Source: Bacillota bacterium | Lineage (GTDB): Bacteria; Bacillota; Clostridia; Lachnospirales; Lachnospiraceae | DNA length: 64,000 bases | Assembly (NCBI GenBank): GCA_023437715.1 | Contig: JAEZFK010000004.1 | Span: 44,435-108,434, forward strand | Direction of reading: 5' to 3' | Shown here: piece by piece, positions 40,374 to 49,593 of the stretch | Position numbering within the stretch: the stretch's first letter is position 1 | Layout: every line of letters begins with the position of its first letter | Program-made: the position numbers and the translations under genes | The notes under the pieces: generated by a model | What the model was told of the DNA's origin: nothing | Seen by the model: only the letters and a program-made list of their open reading frames with translations | Databases searched by the model: none

Positions 40374-42014
40374 CTATTGATTCTCCTCTTCCTGTTCCTC
40401 TGTCAGGGTGAATACCTGTCTCTTACGAGCCATTTCATCACTTGCCAGATACTCGTCATAGGTGGTGATCTTATCAATTAACTGTCCGTTGACGATTTCC
40501 ATAATCCGGTTTGCCGTGGTTTCCACGATCTGATGGTCACGGGAGGAGAAAATCAGAACTCCCTGGAACTTCACCAGGCCATTGTTCAAGGCTGTAATGG
40601 ACTCCATATCCAAATGGTCTGTAGGCTCGTCAAGTATCAGCACATTGGCGCCTGAAATCATCAGCTTGGAAAGCATGCAGCGCACCTTTTCGCCTCCTGA
40701 CAGCACCCGTACCTTTTTCACCCCGTCCTCTCCGGCAAACAGCATACGGCCCAGGAAGCCCCGCACATAAGTAGCTTCCTTTTCCGGGGAATACTGGGTC
40801 AGCCAGTCAACGATGGTATCGTCGTTGTCAAATTCCGCCGAGTTGTCCTTGGGGAAATAGCACTGGCTGGTGGTAAGGCCCCATTTATAATCCCCTTCAT
40901 CCGGTTCCATTTCTCCGGCAAGAATCTTAAACAGAATGGTCTTTGCCAGTTCATTCGGCCCAACCAGGGCAACCTTATCCTCACGGTTTAAGGTAAAGGA
41001 AATATTATCTAAAATCTTTACGCCGTCAATGGTCTTTGATAAATTATTAACAGTCAATACCTCATTTCCGATCTCACGGGCCGGGCGGAAATCAATATAG
41101 GGGTATTTTCTGCTGGAAGGCTTAATGTCATCCAGCTCGATCTTTTCCAAAGCCCGCTTTCTGGAGGTCGCCTGTTTGGATTTGGAAGCATTGGCGGAGA
41201 ATCGCTGGATAAATTCCTGCAGCTCCTTAATTTTCTCTTCCTTTTTCCGGTTGGCCTCTTTCATCTGCTTGACCATCAGCTGACTGGATTCATACCAGAA
41301 ATCGTAGTTTCCTGCGTAAAGCTGAATCTTTCCATAGTCAATATCCGCAATATGGGTGCAGACCTTATTTAGGAAGTAACGGTCATGGGATACCACAATT
41401 ACCGTATTTTCAAAATTGATAAGGAATTCTTCAAGCCATGCGATAGCATCTAAGTCCAGATGGTTGGTAGGCTCGTCGAGAAGCAGAATATCCGGATTTC
41501 CAAATAATGCCTGGGCAAGCAGCACCTTAACCTTTTCCGCACCGTTTAACTCTCTCACCAATTTGTAATGAAGGTCTGTCTCAATGCCAAGGCCGTTTAA
41601 AAGGTTGGCCGCATCAGACTCCGCTTCCCAGCCATTCATGGTGGCAAATTCCCCTTCTAAGTCCGCCGCCCTGATGCCGTCCTCATCGGTGAAATCTTCT
41701 TTCATGTAAATGGCATCTTTTTCCTTCATGATTTCATAAAGCCGGGTATTTCCCATAATGACGGTATCCAGAACCTGAAAATCGTCATATTTAAAATGGT
41801 CCTGCTTTAAGAAAGAAAGCCTCTGCCCCGGCGTTATAACGATATCGCCGTTGGTCGGCTCCAATTCGCCGGAAAGAATCTTAAGAAACGTGGATTTTCC
41901 AGCGCCGTTGGCTCCGATCATGCCATAGCAGTTGCCTTCGGTAAATTTGATATTTACATCTTCAAACAATGCCTTTTTTCCGATTCTTAATGTTACATTA
42001 TTTGCACTAATCAT
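40374..42014 (-). CDS. ABC-F family ATPase, YkpA/YbiT-like
   Basis: Soluble twin-ABC protein of 546 aa, no membrane segments; the subgroup includes translation-associated ATPases. Domain 1 has a normal Walker A (GANGAGKST) and LLLDEPTNHLD. In domain 2 the Walker A reads GPNELAKT, so the two P-loop glycines after the first are lost while Lys and Thr remain; the signature LSGGEKVR and Walker B LILDEPTDHLD are intact, and the switch region reads FSSRDHQ. The linker is basic (SANASKSKQATSRKRALEKI). ATG 42014 has AGGGAAT just upstream. It is a single-gene unit with its own terminator. Ribosome-linked function is expected from the family. Confidence 0.9.
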   Translation of the reverse strand: MISANNVTLRIGKKALFEDVNIKFTEGNCYGMIGANGAGKSTFLKILSGELEPTNGDIVITPGQRLSFLKQDHFKYDDFQVLDTVIMGNTRLYEIMKEKDAIYMKEDFTDEDGIRAADLEGEFATMNGWEAESDAANLLNGLGIETDLHYKLVRELNGAEKVKVLLAQALFGNPDILLLDEPTNHLDLDAIAWLEEFLINFENTVIVVSHDRYFLNKVCTHIADIDYGKIQLYAGNYDFWYESSQLMVKQMKEANRKKEEKIKELQEFIQRFSANASKSKQATSRKRALEKIELDDIKPSSRKYPYIDFRPAREIGNEVLTVNNLSKTIDGVKILDNISFTLNREDKVALVGPNELAKTILFKILAGEMEPDEGDYKWGLTTSQCYFPKDNSAEFDNDDTIVDWLTQYSPEKEATYVRGFLGRMLFAGEDGVKKVRVLSGGEKVRCMLSKLMISGANVLILDEPTDHLDMESITALNNGLVKFQGVLIFSSRDHQIVETTANRIMEIVNGQLIDKITTYDEYLASDEMARKRQVFTLTEEQEEENQ

Positions 42015-42179
42015 CTTGATTCCCTTTCTCTATATCTCCCTATATTTCACTTTGTCTGTTTTTCTGCCAACGCTTTCCGCCTGTTATGAAACAGTCATGG
42101 CGGAACAGCCTTTATATACCGGGAAATTCCCTGATACATGAAAACAGGGGTCTATTGGCCCCTTCCTCTGTTATTGTAC

Positions 42180-42240
42180 ATGAAAATCCCGAATTTGCAA
42201 GCTTTTTATCAAAAAAGCCCTGCACATCCGGGATTTTCAT
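42180..42240 (-). terminator. Long hairpin after the lipoprotein gene
   Basis: Outer arms ATGAAAATCCCG and CGGGATTTTCAT enclose an inner GCTTTTTT/AAAAAGC stem. It lies seven bases after the lipoprotein stop. A clear U-run after the outer stem is missing, so its strength as a terminator is uncertain. Confidence 0.5.
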
Positions 42241-42246
42241 CTCTGT

Positions 42247-42903
42247 TTATTCCGCTGCTTCCACCTTTAAGGGGAAATTGGACTTGCTGTCCGCGTCATA
42301 GGTGACAGTCACATAAGTTACCTTTACCATAACCCCGCTTCCGTTGCTGTCATTCACCGCTTTTCCCAGCACTCCCTCTTCCAGCCCTTCGCAGTTATCC
42401 TTTATAAATGTCTGCTCTTCGCCTGAATCCGTCTTAATAACGAAAGTGCTCATAGCCTGATCCATAACGCTTCCCGTGGCTTCCTGGACTTTCATGTTTT
42501 CCTGGGCATCCAGCACCAGCACAACTTTTGCATTGGAGGTGTCGGAGCCGGAAATCTCTCCTTTATAAATAATAGAAACCTCTGCATCAGGCTCCAGGGC
42601 ATAGGATGTTTCCACCACAACGTCCTTTAAGTCAAATACTGCCTTTGCATCGCCGTTTAACACTGTCACGCTTTCCAAGTTGTCAGCGACCTCCGCTACC
42701 TTTGCCACCAGTATCTTAAATTCCTCGGCATTGCCCGGCGCTTCCTGACTTGCTCCTGCCGTGGTCTCTGCACTTGAGGAGGTCTGGACCGTGGTTTCCG
42801 CTGTTGTACCCGCCCCGCTTTCCGTACTCTTTGCAGGTTTTCCACAGGCTGTAAATAAAGCTGCCGTACAGACGGCCAATGCTATGATCCATATTTTTTT
42901 CAT
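42247..42903 (-). CDS. Hypothetical lipoprotein
   Basis: 218-aa exported protein of unknown function. The signal peptide ends in the lipobox LFTA-Cys. A Ser/Thr/Glu-rich linker (about 22-60) precedes a globular domain of about 150 residues with alternating beta-strand pattern (VFDLKDVVVETSYALEPDAEV, AKVVLVLDAQENMKVQEATG). The chosen start ATG 42903 has AGAGGA five bases upstream; the ATG two codons earlier is too close to it. Monocistronic, flanked by terminators. I do not recognise the family. Confidence 0.75.
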   Translation of the reverse strand: MKKIWIIALAVCTAALFTACGKPAKSTESGAGTTAETTVQTSSSAETTAGASQEAPGNAEEFKILVAKVAEVADNLESVTVLNGDAKAVFDLKDVVVETSYALEPDAEVSIIYKGEISGSDTSNAKVVLVLDAQENMKVQEATGSVMDQAMSTFVIKTDSGEEQTFIKDNCEGLEEGVLGKAVNDSNGSGVMVKVTYVTVTYDADSKSNFPLKVEAAE

Positions 42904-43061
42904 AAGCATCCTCTTCTTTCTTTCCTGTATTACCTATAAGTTTTTCTATAGTATACCATTTGTTTGTGAAATATCTTTTTCTTTTTTCTTAAATTTTCCA
43001 ATTTTAATAAATATTCTTTACCAGATGACCGGAAAACCTGCTTATAGAAAAACAGGAAATG

Positions 43062-43101
43062 CAAAAGAAAAAGCAGCGGTTCAATCAGATTTTACCGCTG
43101 C
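43062..43101 (-). terminator. Terminator of the amino-acid ABC operon
   Basis: Minus strand: GCAGCGGT/ACCGCTGC (43073-43101) followed by TTTTTCTTTT, 16 bases after the ATPase stop codon. Confidence 0.88.
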
Positions 43102-43116
43102 GAAATAATATGACAC

Positions 43117-43881
43117 CTATAAAATTTCCCCATATCTCCCTAAAAAGCTCTGGGTCCTCACATTGCTGGAGGCGAAAACCTCCTCCGGCGTCCCTTCCTC
43201 AATGATGACACCGTCAGCCATAAAAATAACCCGGTCTGAAATATCCTTTGCAAAGGCCATTTCATGGGTCACAATGACCATGGTGATCTGCATGTCCGCC
43301 AGGGACTTGATGACCTTTAACACCTCTCCCGTCAGCTCCGGGTCCAAAGCCGATGTGGGCTCGTCAAAAAACAGAATCCTGGGATTTAAAGCCAGGGCCC
43401 TTGCAATGGCCACCCGCTGGCACTGACCGCCGGAAAGCTGGCAGGGATATGCAGAAGCCTTGTCCTCCAGCCCCATTTTCCGAAGCAGCTCCATGGCCTC
43501 CGAATGCACCTCTTCCTTATTCCTTTTCTGCACGTGGATGGGCGCATCCATTACATTTTTCAGGACAGTCATATGAGGGAACAAGTGAAAGTTCTGAAAT
43601 ACCAGACCGTAATTTTTCCGGATCTCTTTCAGCGCTTCTTTCCCGGCGTAAACAGAGGTTCCCTTTTCCCCGTTCCACGCCGCCCTTTCTCCCAGATAGC
43701 AAAGCTCACCGCTGTCCATCTCCTCCAGCATGGTGGCGCACCGGAGCAAGGTGGACTTGCCCGAACCGGATGGACCGATGATGGATACGATCTCACCTTC
43801 TTCAACCGACAGGGAAATATCACGAAGCACGCCCTGGCCGTCAAATGCTTTCTGAACATGGTTCATTTCCAGTAAGTACAT
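43117..43881 (-). CDS. Polar amino-acid ABC transporter ATP-binding protein, GlnQ type
   Basis: ATPase of 254 aa for a polar amino acid importer. Walker A GPSGSGKST, Q-loop LVFQNFHLFPHMTVL, signature LSGGQCQRVAIARAL, Walker B ILFFDEPTSALDPE and switch VTHEMAFAKD fit the GlnQ/HisP family. It is the last gene of binding protein - permease - ATPase order on the minus strand, 13 bp after the permease. A Cys replaces the common Gln in the signature (GGQCQRV), which is a mild variant. Confidence 0.93.
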   Translation of the reverse strand: MYLLEMNHVQKAFDGQGVLRDISLSVEEGEIVSIIGPSGSGKSTLLRCATMLEEMDSGELCYLGERAAWNGEKGTSVYAGKEALKEIRKNYGLVFQNFHLFPHMTVLKNVMDAPIHVQKRNKEEVHSEAMELLRKMGLEDKASAYPCQLSGGQCQRVAIARALALNPRILFFDEPTSALDPELTGEVLKVIKSLADMQITMVIVTHEMAFAKDISDRVIFMADGVIIEEGTPEEVFASSNVRTQSFLGRYGEIL

Positions 43882-43894
43882 CTCACATCCTCCT

Positions 43895-44545
43895 CTATTG
43901 ATAATAGTTCATCCGTTTCTCTATGTATTCCATTCCCACGGCTACAATCAGGTTAAAGACATAATAAAACAGTCCTGCTGCCACAAAAGGAACCAGGCTT
44001 GTCTGAGAAGAAGCCAGGGCCTTTGCGACCGCAAACATCTCCAGAACGCTTATGGTAAATGCCAGAGAGGTATCCTTCACCAGGGTAATGACCTCGTTGG
44101 TTACAGACGGAAGAATCCGTTTTACCACCTGGGGGAAAATGATCCGGAAAAAGGTCTGGGTTCTGGAATACCCTAAAAGCCTTGCAGCCTCATACTGGCC
44201 CGCAGGCATGGACTGAATGCCGCTTCGGTATATTTCCGCAAAGTATGCTGCATAATTGATGACAAAACCAATAAATGCAGCGATCAAACGGTATCCGTTT
44301 CCCACTTTCATGCCAAACAAATAATAGGGTCCGAAATACACCACCATCAATTGAAGCATCAGCGGAGTTCCCCTCATGATTGAAATATAGAATTTAACAA
44401 TGGCCCGTATAACAGGGTTCTTCGACATCCGTCCAAAGGATACGAGAAGCCCCAGGGGCAGGGAAAAGACCAGCGTCACTACAAAAATCTGGATGCTGAC
44501 CCACATACCTGCCGCCAATTGTGAAAATATCTTCGTTATAATCAT
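43895..44545 (-). CDS. Polar amino-acid ABC transporter permease
   Basis: Membrane protein of 216 aa of the HisM/GlnP family with about five hydrophobic segments. The N-terminal region ISIMRGTPLMLQLMVVYFG and the EAA loop EAARLLGYSRTQTFFRIIFPQ are diagnostic. As the only permease gene, it probably forms a homodimer. It follows the binding-protein gene after a 134-bp gap that holds a hairpin, which may lower its expression relative to the binding protein. Confidence 0.93.
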   Translation of the reverse strand: MIITKIFSQLAAGMWVSIQIFVVTLVFSLPLGLLVSFGRMSKNPVIRAIVKFYISIMRGTPLMLQLMVVYFGPYYLFGMKVGNGYRLIAAFIGFVINYAAYFAEIYRSGIQSMPAGQYEAARLLGYSRTQTFFRIIFPQVVKRILPSVTNEVITLVKDTSLAFTISVLEMFAVAKALASSQTSLVPFVAAGLFYYVFNLIVAVGMEYIEKRMNYYQ

Positions 44546-44638
44546 GATTTCCTCTTTCCTGCCTTTCTCTCAGGGCATTCCCCCTCTTTCCCATTCCCTC
44601 TGTGCAAAGCGCTATCCGCCTTATGGGGTACAAAGGAA

Positions 44639-44664
44639 CTCCGGCCCTTTATGGGGAGCCGGAG
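44639..44664 (-). other. Hairpin between binding-protein and permease genes
   Basis: CTCCGGC/GCCGGAG, 12-nt loop, weak U-run. Such hairpins often protect or partially terminate the binding-protein mRNA. Confidence 0.5.
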
Positions 44665-44679
44665 CCCATTTTATATCTC

Positions 44680-45579
44680 TTATTTCCCGATTGTGGTCAC
44701 ATCTTTGCCAAACCACTTTTCCGAAACCTTTTTTAAGGTACCGTCGGCTGCCATGGCCTCCAACTGCTCCTGAACCTGATCCCTTAAGGCTTCATTGCCT
44801 TTCTTAAAGCCTACGCCGTATTCTTCCGCAGCCAGAGCTTCATCTAAAATCACGAAATCCGCTTTTCTCTGCTCGATCTGATAACCCGCCACGATCACGT
44901 CCATGGCAATGGCGTCAACTGCGCCCATTTCCAGATCCATAAATGCCGTATTATAATCAGGTGTGGTCTGAAGGGTTTTAAAGGTCTTGGAAAGGGTCTC
45001 GTCCGCCTGCAGGGCCTTTTCTGCAGAGGAATCCGCCTGAACCTCTACAACCTTTCCCGCAAGATCAGAAAGGGTCTTTATACCGGAATCCTTCCCCACT
45101 ACAAACACCTGGCTGTTTTCCATGTAAGGCTCTGTCCAGGTATAATCATCCTCCCGGCCTGTAATGGTAAATCCATTCCAGATACAGTCAATATTTCCTG
45201 TTTCCAGCTCCATGTCCTTTGCATCCCATCCGATTGGCTGGGGAACAAACTTCTTGCCGAGACGGTTTGCCACCTCCTGAGCCAGCTCTAAGTCAAAACC
45301 TGTGTATTCTCCGTTATCTCCCACAAAGCCCATGGGCGGGAAATCCTGGTCAAAGCCAACGGTAAATGTACCGGCATCCGTTGTTGTCCCAGCGCTCTCT
45401 GCCGTTGTGCTCTCCTCTGCCTTTGTCTCCGAAGCGCCTGCTGCTGTAGCCGCTGCCTCTGCCGCCTTAGTCTCTCCATTATCTGCTGCGGTTGTCCCAG
45501 CATCCTTCTGGCCGGAACAGCCGCCCAGCAGAACTGCCGCCGCCAAAACTGCTGCCGCTTTCCAAACTTTCTTTTTCAT
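44680..45579 (-). CDS. Amino-acid ABC transporter substrate-binding lipoprotein
   Basis: Extracellular binding protein of 299 aa (family 3, PBPb domain). The lipobox is LLGG-Cys; an Ala/Thr/Glu-rich linker follows. The binding domain shows GFDLELAQEVANRLGKKF, GNIDCIWNGFTITGRE, and VVEVQADSSAEKAL. ATG 45579 has GAGGAGG upstream; the longer frame has none. It is the first gene of the importer operon. Polar or acidic amino acids or cystine are candidate ligands; this cannot be read reliably. Confidence 0.93.
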   Translation of the reverse strand: MKKKVWKAAAVLAAAVLLGGCSGQKDAGTTAADNGETKAAEAAATAAGASETKAEESTTAESAGTTTDAGTFTVGFDQDFPPMGFVGDNGEYTGFDLELAQEVANRLGKKFVPQPIGWDAKDMELETGNIDCIWNGFTITGREDDYTWTEPYMENSQVFVVGKDSGIKTLSDLAGKVVEVQADSSAEKALQADETLSKTFKTLQTTPDYNTAFMDLEMGAVDAIAMDVIVAGYQIEQRKADFVILDEALAAEEYGVGFKKGNEALRDQVQEQLEAMAADGTLKKVSEKWFGKDVTTIGK

Positions 45580-45689
45580 AATTACATCCTCCTCTATGTT
45601 TTCATGTGTTACCATGGTAGCATAGTAAAGTATTTCTGTAAAGAAGAAATTTGCAATTATGAAATTCTATAAAAATTCAGAATACGGAT

Positions 45690-47324
45690 TTAAATTCGTA
45701 GGAAAACAAAAATGGCGATCAGTAAAAGGACTGCCGCCGCAGCTCCTATGAGAAAAACCGGACTTCCCCCGCTTCCTTTGGGAGAAGAAGCTTCCGGCTC
45801 CACGAACATCCCCCATGGACTGAGAACCAGTACTCCCAGGGGTATGTCTCCCGCATCTTCTCTTTCCATGAAGCTCAAAAAGTCCTTCCAGTCCTGCTCC
45901 AGAAAACGTTTCCCTTCTTTCCAGTCCGCAACGGGCTCTCTTTTTTCCTTTGTAAAGAAAGAACCGGGCTCAATATCCTTTTTCTCGTATTCCTTTCTTT
46001 TAAAGTACTGCTGATATGCGTGCCTTAAGCCCTTGTTAACGGCTTCCGCCGGGTCTCTGGTAGTCTGGTAAAGGTTCATTATGTAATAATAGATCCGGTA
46101 AGCCGACCTGGGCTGAAAGGAGGGCCTCCTTCCGGCCTGCCCGCCCTGAAAGCCTGCTTCCGACTGCCGGAGTGCTTCCTGTAACTGGAAATCAATCATC
46201 CGGTCCACGGCTTCCCTTAAATCAGAGGCCAGTCCCTTATGAATTCCGGTGGCTGCCATATAAAGCTGGGACTTTATGGAAACAACTGCGGCCAGGAATC
46301 CATAGAGCTCCTCACTTCCGCCGGAAAGCACCGGCGCTTTCAATAAATTTCCGCCTCGGTTCATATATCCGGCAAAACGCTCCGCCATTTCCAGATCACC
46401 GGAGGAGTAAACCGTGTTCTTTCCTATAGAAGAGATGGATGCCTGAGCACCGGAAGCCGTCATTCCCCAGACGGCCGCAGCCGTTTCCTTCCGCATTCTC
46501 TGGGCATATTGGGAATCACTTTTTATCCGCCCGTCCCCGGCTTTCTGGTAAATGATTCCCTGATCCGCTTCATCCGCTTCTTCACTTACCGGAATGCGGA
46601 TGCTTCCCTCACGGCTGTCGGGGACAGATCCTTTTGGGGAAAGGGACTCCTTGAATACCTGTTCCAGCTCCTTGTCATTTAAGGCATTTCCTGTAACAGC
46701 CCGGTAAAGCGCCGCCTTTACGGCTGTCATGGAAGCCCCTGTGCCAAATTTTCCGAACAAGGCTTCCAGCTCTCCCATGCGGACATTCAGCATTTCCAGC
46801 AGGATGTCCGACAGCGTTTTATCCAGCAGGGCAAGCTGCTGTCCCTGTACGCCTGCGGTTGTATTGGCCAGGATGGCGGAAAGGAGTTCCTTATAGATTC
46901 CAGCCAGACCGGCCAGCTCATCGGCAATGGATTTCGCCAGGGAAGGATTCCATTTTAAAATATCTTCCCAGGCCAGATCCGCTGTTTCTTTCCCCCACAT
47001 TCGTTCAAGATCCGAAAGCTCTTCGGGGCTCAGCTTGTAATATACGCTTTCCTCGGAAAGAGCGGCCGTATCCCGGCCATTTCCGGCTCTTTTTCCGTCC
47101 TCCCTTTCCGTTCCCTTGTCATCTTCCCCGCTGCCCTCAGCCCTGCTCTTGGCCTTTTGCTCCCTCATTTCCTCTTCGCTCCGGGCCAGCTCCTCCATAA
47201 ATACCTCGCTGGCTTCAAGCCGGCTTTTTAAATTGGCCTCTTCCACCGCCTTTTTCATGTCAGCGGCTGCCGGCTCACCTGCGGGGGATGCGGCATTTGA
47301 CCGGTCCTGTACTTTAATTTCCAT
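45690..47324 (-). CDS. Unknown 544-aa protein with C-terminal membrane anchor
   Basis: I do not recognise this protein. It has no signal peptide. The first ~90 residues are highly charged and probably disordered (EELARSEEEMREQKAKSRAE). The middle is mostly helical. Near the C-terminus a Pro/Ser/Gly-rich stretch is followed by one hydrophobic segment (about residues 520-541, FLIGAAAAVLLLIAIFVFL) and then Arg-Ile, as in a tail-anchored protein with the bulk in the cytoplasm. ATG 47324 follows AAGGGACAGG. It lies 27 bp after pyrC on the same strand, so the two may be co-transcribed. Confidence 0.7.
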   Translation of the reverse strand: MEIKVQDRSNAASPAGEPAAADMKKAVEEANLKSRLEASEVFMEELARSEEEMREQKAKSRAEGSGEDDKGTEREDGKRAGNGRDTAALSEESVYYKLSPEELSDLERMWGKETADLAWEDILKWNPSLAKSIADELAGLAGIYKELLSAILANTTAGVQGQQLALLDKTLSDILLEMLNVRMGELEALFGKFGTGASMTAVKAALYRAVTGNALNDKELEQVFKESLSPKGSVPDSREGSIRIPVSEEADEADQGIIYQKAGDGRIKSDSQYAQRMRKETAAAVWGMTASGAQASISSIGKNTVYSSGDLEMAERFAGYMNRGGNLLKAPVLSGGSEELYGFLAAVVSIKSQLYMAATGIHKGLASDLREAVDRMIDFQLQEALRQSEAGFQGGQAGRRPSFQPRSAYRIYYYIMNLYQTTRDPAEAVNKGLRHAYQQYFKRKEYEKKDIEPGSFFTKEKREPVADWKEGKRFLEQDWKDFLSFMEREDAGDIPLGVLVLSPWGMFVEPEASSPKGSGGSPVFLIGAAAAVLLLIAIFVFLRI

Positions 47325-47351
47325 ATCCTGTCCCTTCCGGGCCGTTTCTTA

Positions 47352-48635
47352 TCAGTCCTTCTCGTCCTGATAAACGATCCGTCCTCCGCAAATGGTATAT
47401 TTCACCTTTCCAAACAGCTTCTCCCCCGTAAATGGAGAATTGGAGGACTTGGAAGCATACTCTCCAGCAATCCACTCCTCCTCCGGGTCAAAAATCACCA
47501 GGTCCGCCGCCTTGCCTTCTGTTAAGTCTCCCGAATCCAGCCGGTACAGCTTCGCCGGGTTAAGGCTCATCTTTTCCATCAGCTCCAGCATGGTCAAATG
47601 CCCCGGTCTCACCAGATAGGTCACAGCAAGCCCCAGCGCCGTTTCCAGGCCAATGATCCCGCTGGGAGCTTCCGTCAGCTTCCGGGCCTTTTCCTCCTGG
47701 CTGTGGGGGGCGTGGTCCGTGGCAATGATATCAATGCTTCCATCCTTTAATCCTTCTATAATGGCCTGGCGGTCCGCTTCCGTCCGCAGAGGAGGATTCA
47801 TCTTTGCCAGAGTTCCGTGCTTTAATACCGCTTCCTCCGTAAGGGTGAAATGATGAGGTGTCACCTCCGCATATACGTGAGCGCCCAGCTCCTTTGCCAG
47901 CTTCACCATCCTTACGGAAGCCCGGGAGCTGATGTGCTGAATGTCCACGGCAGCTCCGGTGTGAAGAGCGATCATGCAGTCCCTTGCCACAAGGCTGTCC
48001 TCTGCCAGAGCCGGAGAACCGCCGATTCCCAGCTGGCGGGATACCTCTCCCTGATTGATTCCGTTGTTTGTAATAAAGGACGGGTCTTCCTCGTGAAAGC
48101 TTAATGGAAGATCCAGCTTCGCAGCCATTTCCATGGCAGCCTTCACAAGCGCAGCGTCAAGAAGTGGAATCCCATCGTCGGTAAAGCCCACCGCTCCATG
48201 GGATTTTAATTCTTCCATATCCGTAAGTTCCTTTCCTAAAAGCCCTTTGGATACAGCCGCGGCCTGAAGCACATGGATTCCGGTTTTTTCCCCTTCCCGC
48301 TGAATATATTGAAGCGTTTCCACGTTATCCACGGGAGGCTTTGTATTGGCCATGCAGACCACTGTGGTAAAGCCACCCTTGGCCGCCGCCCTGGCGCCTG
48401 TCTGGATGTCTTCCTTATAAGTAAATCCGGGATCGCGGAAATGAACATGAACATCGACAAGCCCCGGCGCTACCACGAGGCCGGACCCGTCGATTACCAC
48501 ATCCTCCCTTGAGCTCACATTTAACGTCAGATGTTCTCCTATTTCGGAAATGATTCCTCCGTCAATGCAAATATCCACATCTTTCTCCACCCGTTTTCCT
48601 GGGTCTACCACATGGGCATTTTTAATCCATATCAT
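47352..48635 (-). CDS. pyrC: Dihydroorotase
   Basis: Zinc enzyme of 427 aa (class I, long form) that closes carbamoyl-aspartate to dihydroorotate in pyrimidine synthesis. The metal site DVHVHFRDPGFTYKED, the loop DIQHISSRASV, HVYAEVTPHHF and the catalytic Asp in IATDHAPHS are all present. I chose ATG 48635, seven bases after GGAGGAA, over the ATG at 48641. No other pyr gene is in the window, so pyrC stands apart from the usual operon. The downstream neighbour is the unknown anchored protein. Confidence 0.95.
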   Translation of the reverse strand: MIWIKNAHVVDPGKRVEKDVDICIDGGIISEIGEHLTLNVSSREDVVIDGSGLVVAPGLVDVHVHFRDPGFTYKEDIQTGARAAAKGGFTTVVCMANTKPPVDNVETLQYIQREGEKTGIHVLQAAAVSKGLLGKELTDMEELKSHGAVGFTDDGIPLLDAALVKAAMEMAAKLDLPLSFHEEDPSFITNNGINQGEVSRQLGIGGSPALAEDSLVARDCMIALHTGAAVDIQHISSRASVRMVKLAKELGAHVYAEVTPHHFTLTEEAVLKHGTLAKMNPPLRTEADRQAIIEGLKDGSIDIIATDHAPHSQEEKARKLTEAPSGIIGLETALGLAVTYLVRPGHLTMLELMEKMSLNPAKLYRLDSGDLTEGKAADLVIFDPEEEWIAGEYASKSSNSPFTGEKLFGKVKYTICGGRIVYQDEKD

Positions 48636-48748
48636 CCTCATTCCTCCCGTATTTTAGTACTGTATTTTTACTTTGTGTTTTAATTCTGTGTTATGTTTCT
48701 GCTTTTTAATTTCATAGTCTTATTCAGACTCTTATTCCCGGCCTCTTC

Positions 48749-49444
48749 TCAGATTTCAAAGTGATCCCCATCTTTTTCGATATCAGCAATGCTGTCCCGG
48801 TACTGGCTTGAAACATCCATATCCTTTAACCTTTTTATTACAGAAAAATCCCCCCAGCAGTGCATGGGAAATACATGAGCCACCCGGGTCTTTCTCATAA
48901 ATTCGTCAAATCCCAGATAAAAGGCTCTTTCCTGCCTCGGGTCCAGAGGGAGAAAGGCCGCATCGATATAGGTGCCTGCCAGCTTGTCTACTTCTTCCGA
49001 ATATTTTCTCGCCATATCATCATTCCAGCTGTCCGGTTCCCCTTCCCATCTCCAATTGTTTAAATCGCCTCCGTGGTAAATCACCTTTCCTTCTGCATTT
49101 ATGAGAAAAGCAACGCCCTCATCGGTGGAGCGGTACGTTTGAACTTTCACCTGGCCGTCCTCCCATACCTCCCCGGGCTTCATGGAAATCACACTTTCCA
49201 AAATTTCTTCCGGCAGCCGCTTCCTCCATATATCATCGGACAGGATATAGCGGGTATTTTCATGAGTTTTCTTAAATTCCAGGATCTTCTCCGAATAGTG
49301 GTCCCCATGGCGGTGGCTGGCAAAAACCAGAAGAGGCTTATCCTTATGAAAGTCCGGCAGCAAGCCTTCTGTATAGTCAAATAGCATGGTTACATTCTCA
49401 AGCTCCACCAAAAACGAGCTGTGATGGATATAAGTAATTTTCAT
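48749..49444 (-). CDS. Metallo-beta-lactamase-fold hydrolase (UlaG/YtkL-like)
   Basis: Predicted metal-dependent hydrolase of 231 aa. N-terminal YIHHSSFLVELE, metal motif SHRHGDHYS (HxHxDH variant HRHGDH), the GGDLNNW block and VFPMHCWGD near the C-terminus match the UlaG-like MBL group. Substrate unknown. ATG 49444 follows AAGGAGG. It lies 113 bp upstream of pyrC on the same strand. Confidence 0.87.
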   Translation of the reverse strand: MKITYIHHSSFLVELENVTMLFDYTEGLLPDFHKDKPLLVFASHRHGDHYSEKILEFKKTHENTRYILSDDIWRKRLPEEILESVISMKPGEVWEDGQVKVQTYRSTDEGVAFLINAEGKVIYHGGDLNNWRWEGEPDSWNDDMARKYSEEVDKLAGTYIDAAFLPLDPRQERAFYLGFDEFMRKTRVAHVFPMHCWGDFSVIKRLKDMDVSSQYRDSIADIEKDGDHFEI

Positions 49445-49524
49445 AGGAAATGACCTCCTTCTAAAATGGCTGTTTGAGAAAATTATACCACAGTATCCGC
49501 CATTCTGCATAGCATATGGGTATA

Positions 49525-49551
49525 AAAAGGGCGGGAACAAATGTCCCCGCC
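49525..49551 (-). terminator. Terminator of the repeat lipoprotein gene
   Basis: Minus strand: GGCGGGGAC and GTTCCCGCC hairpin with a 4-nt loop, followed by CTTTTTATA. 42 bases after the stop codon. Confidence 0.88.
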
Positions 49552-49593
49552 GCAAAATAAGCATTTCTGAAATAAAGCCGGTATTCCTGCAGA

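Noticed and set aside
42904..43062. AT-rich stretch with TATACT near the lipoprotein start, considered as promoter.
   Set aside because: No acceptable -35 at 16-18 bp, so not listed.
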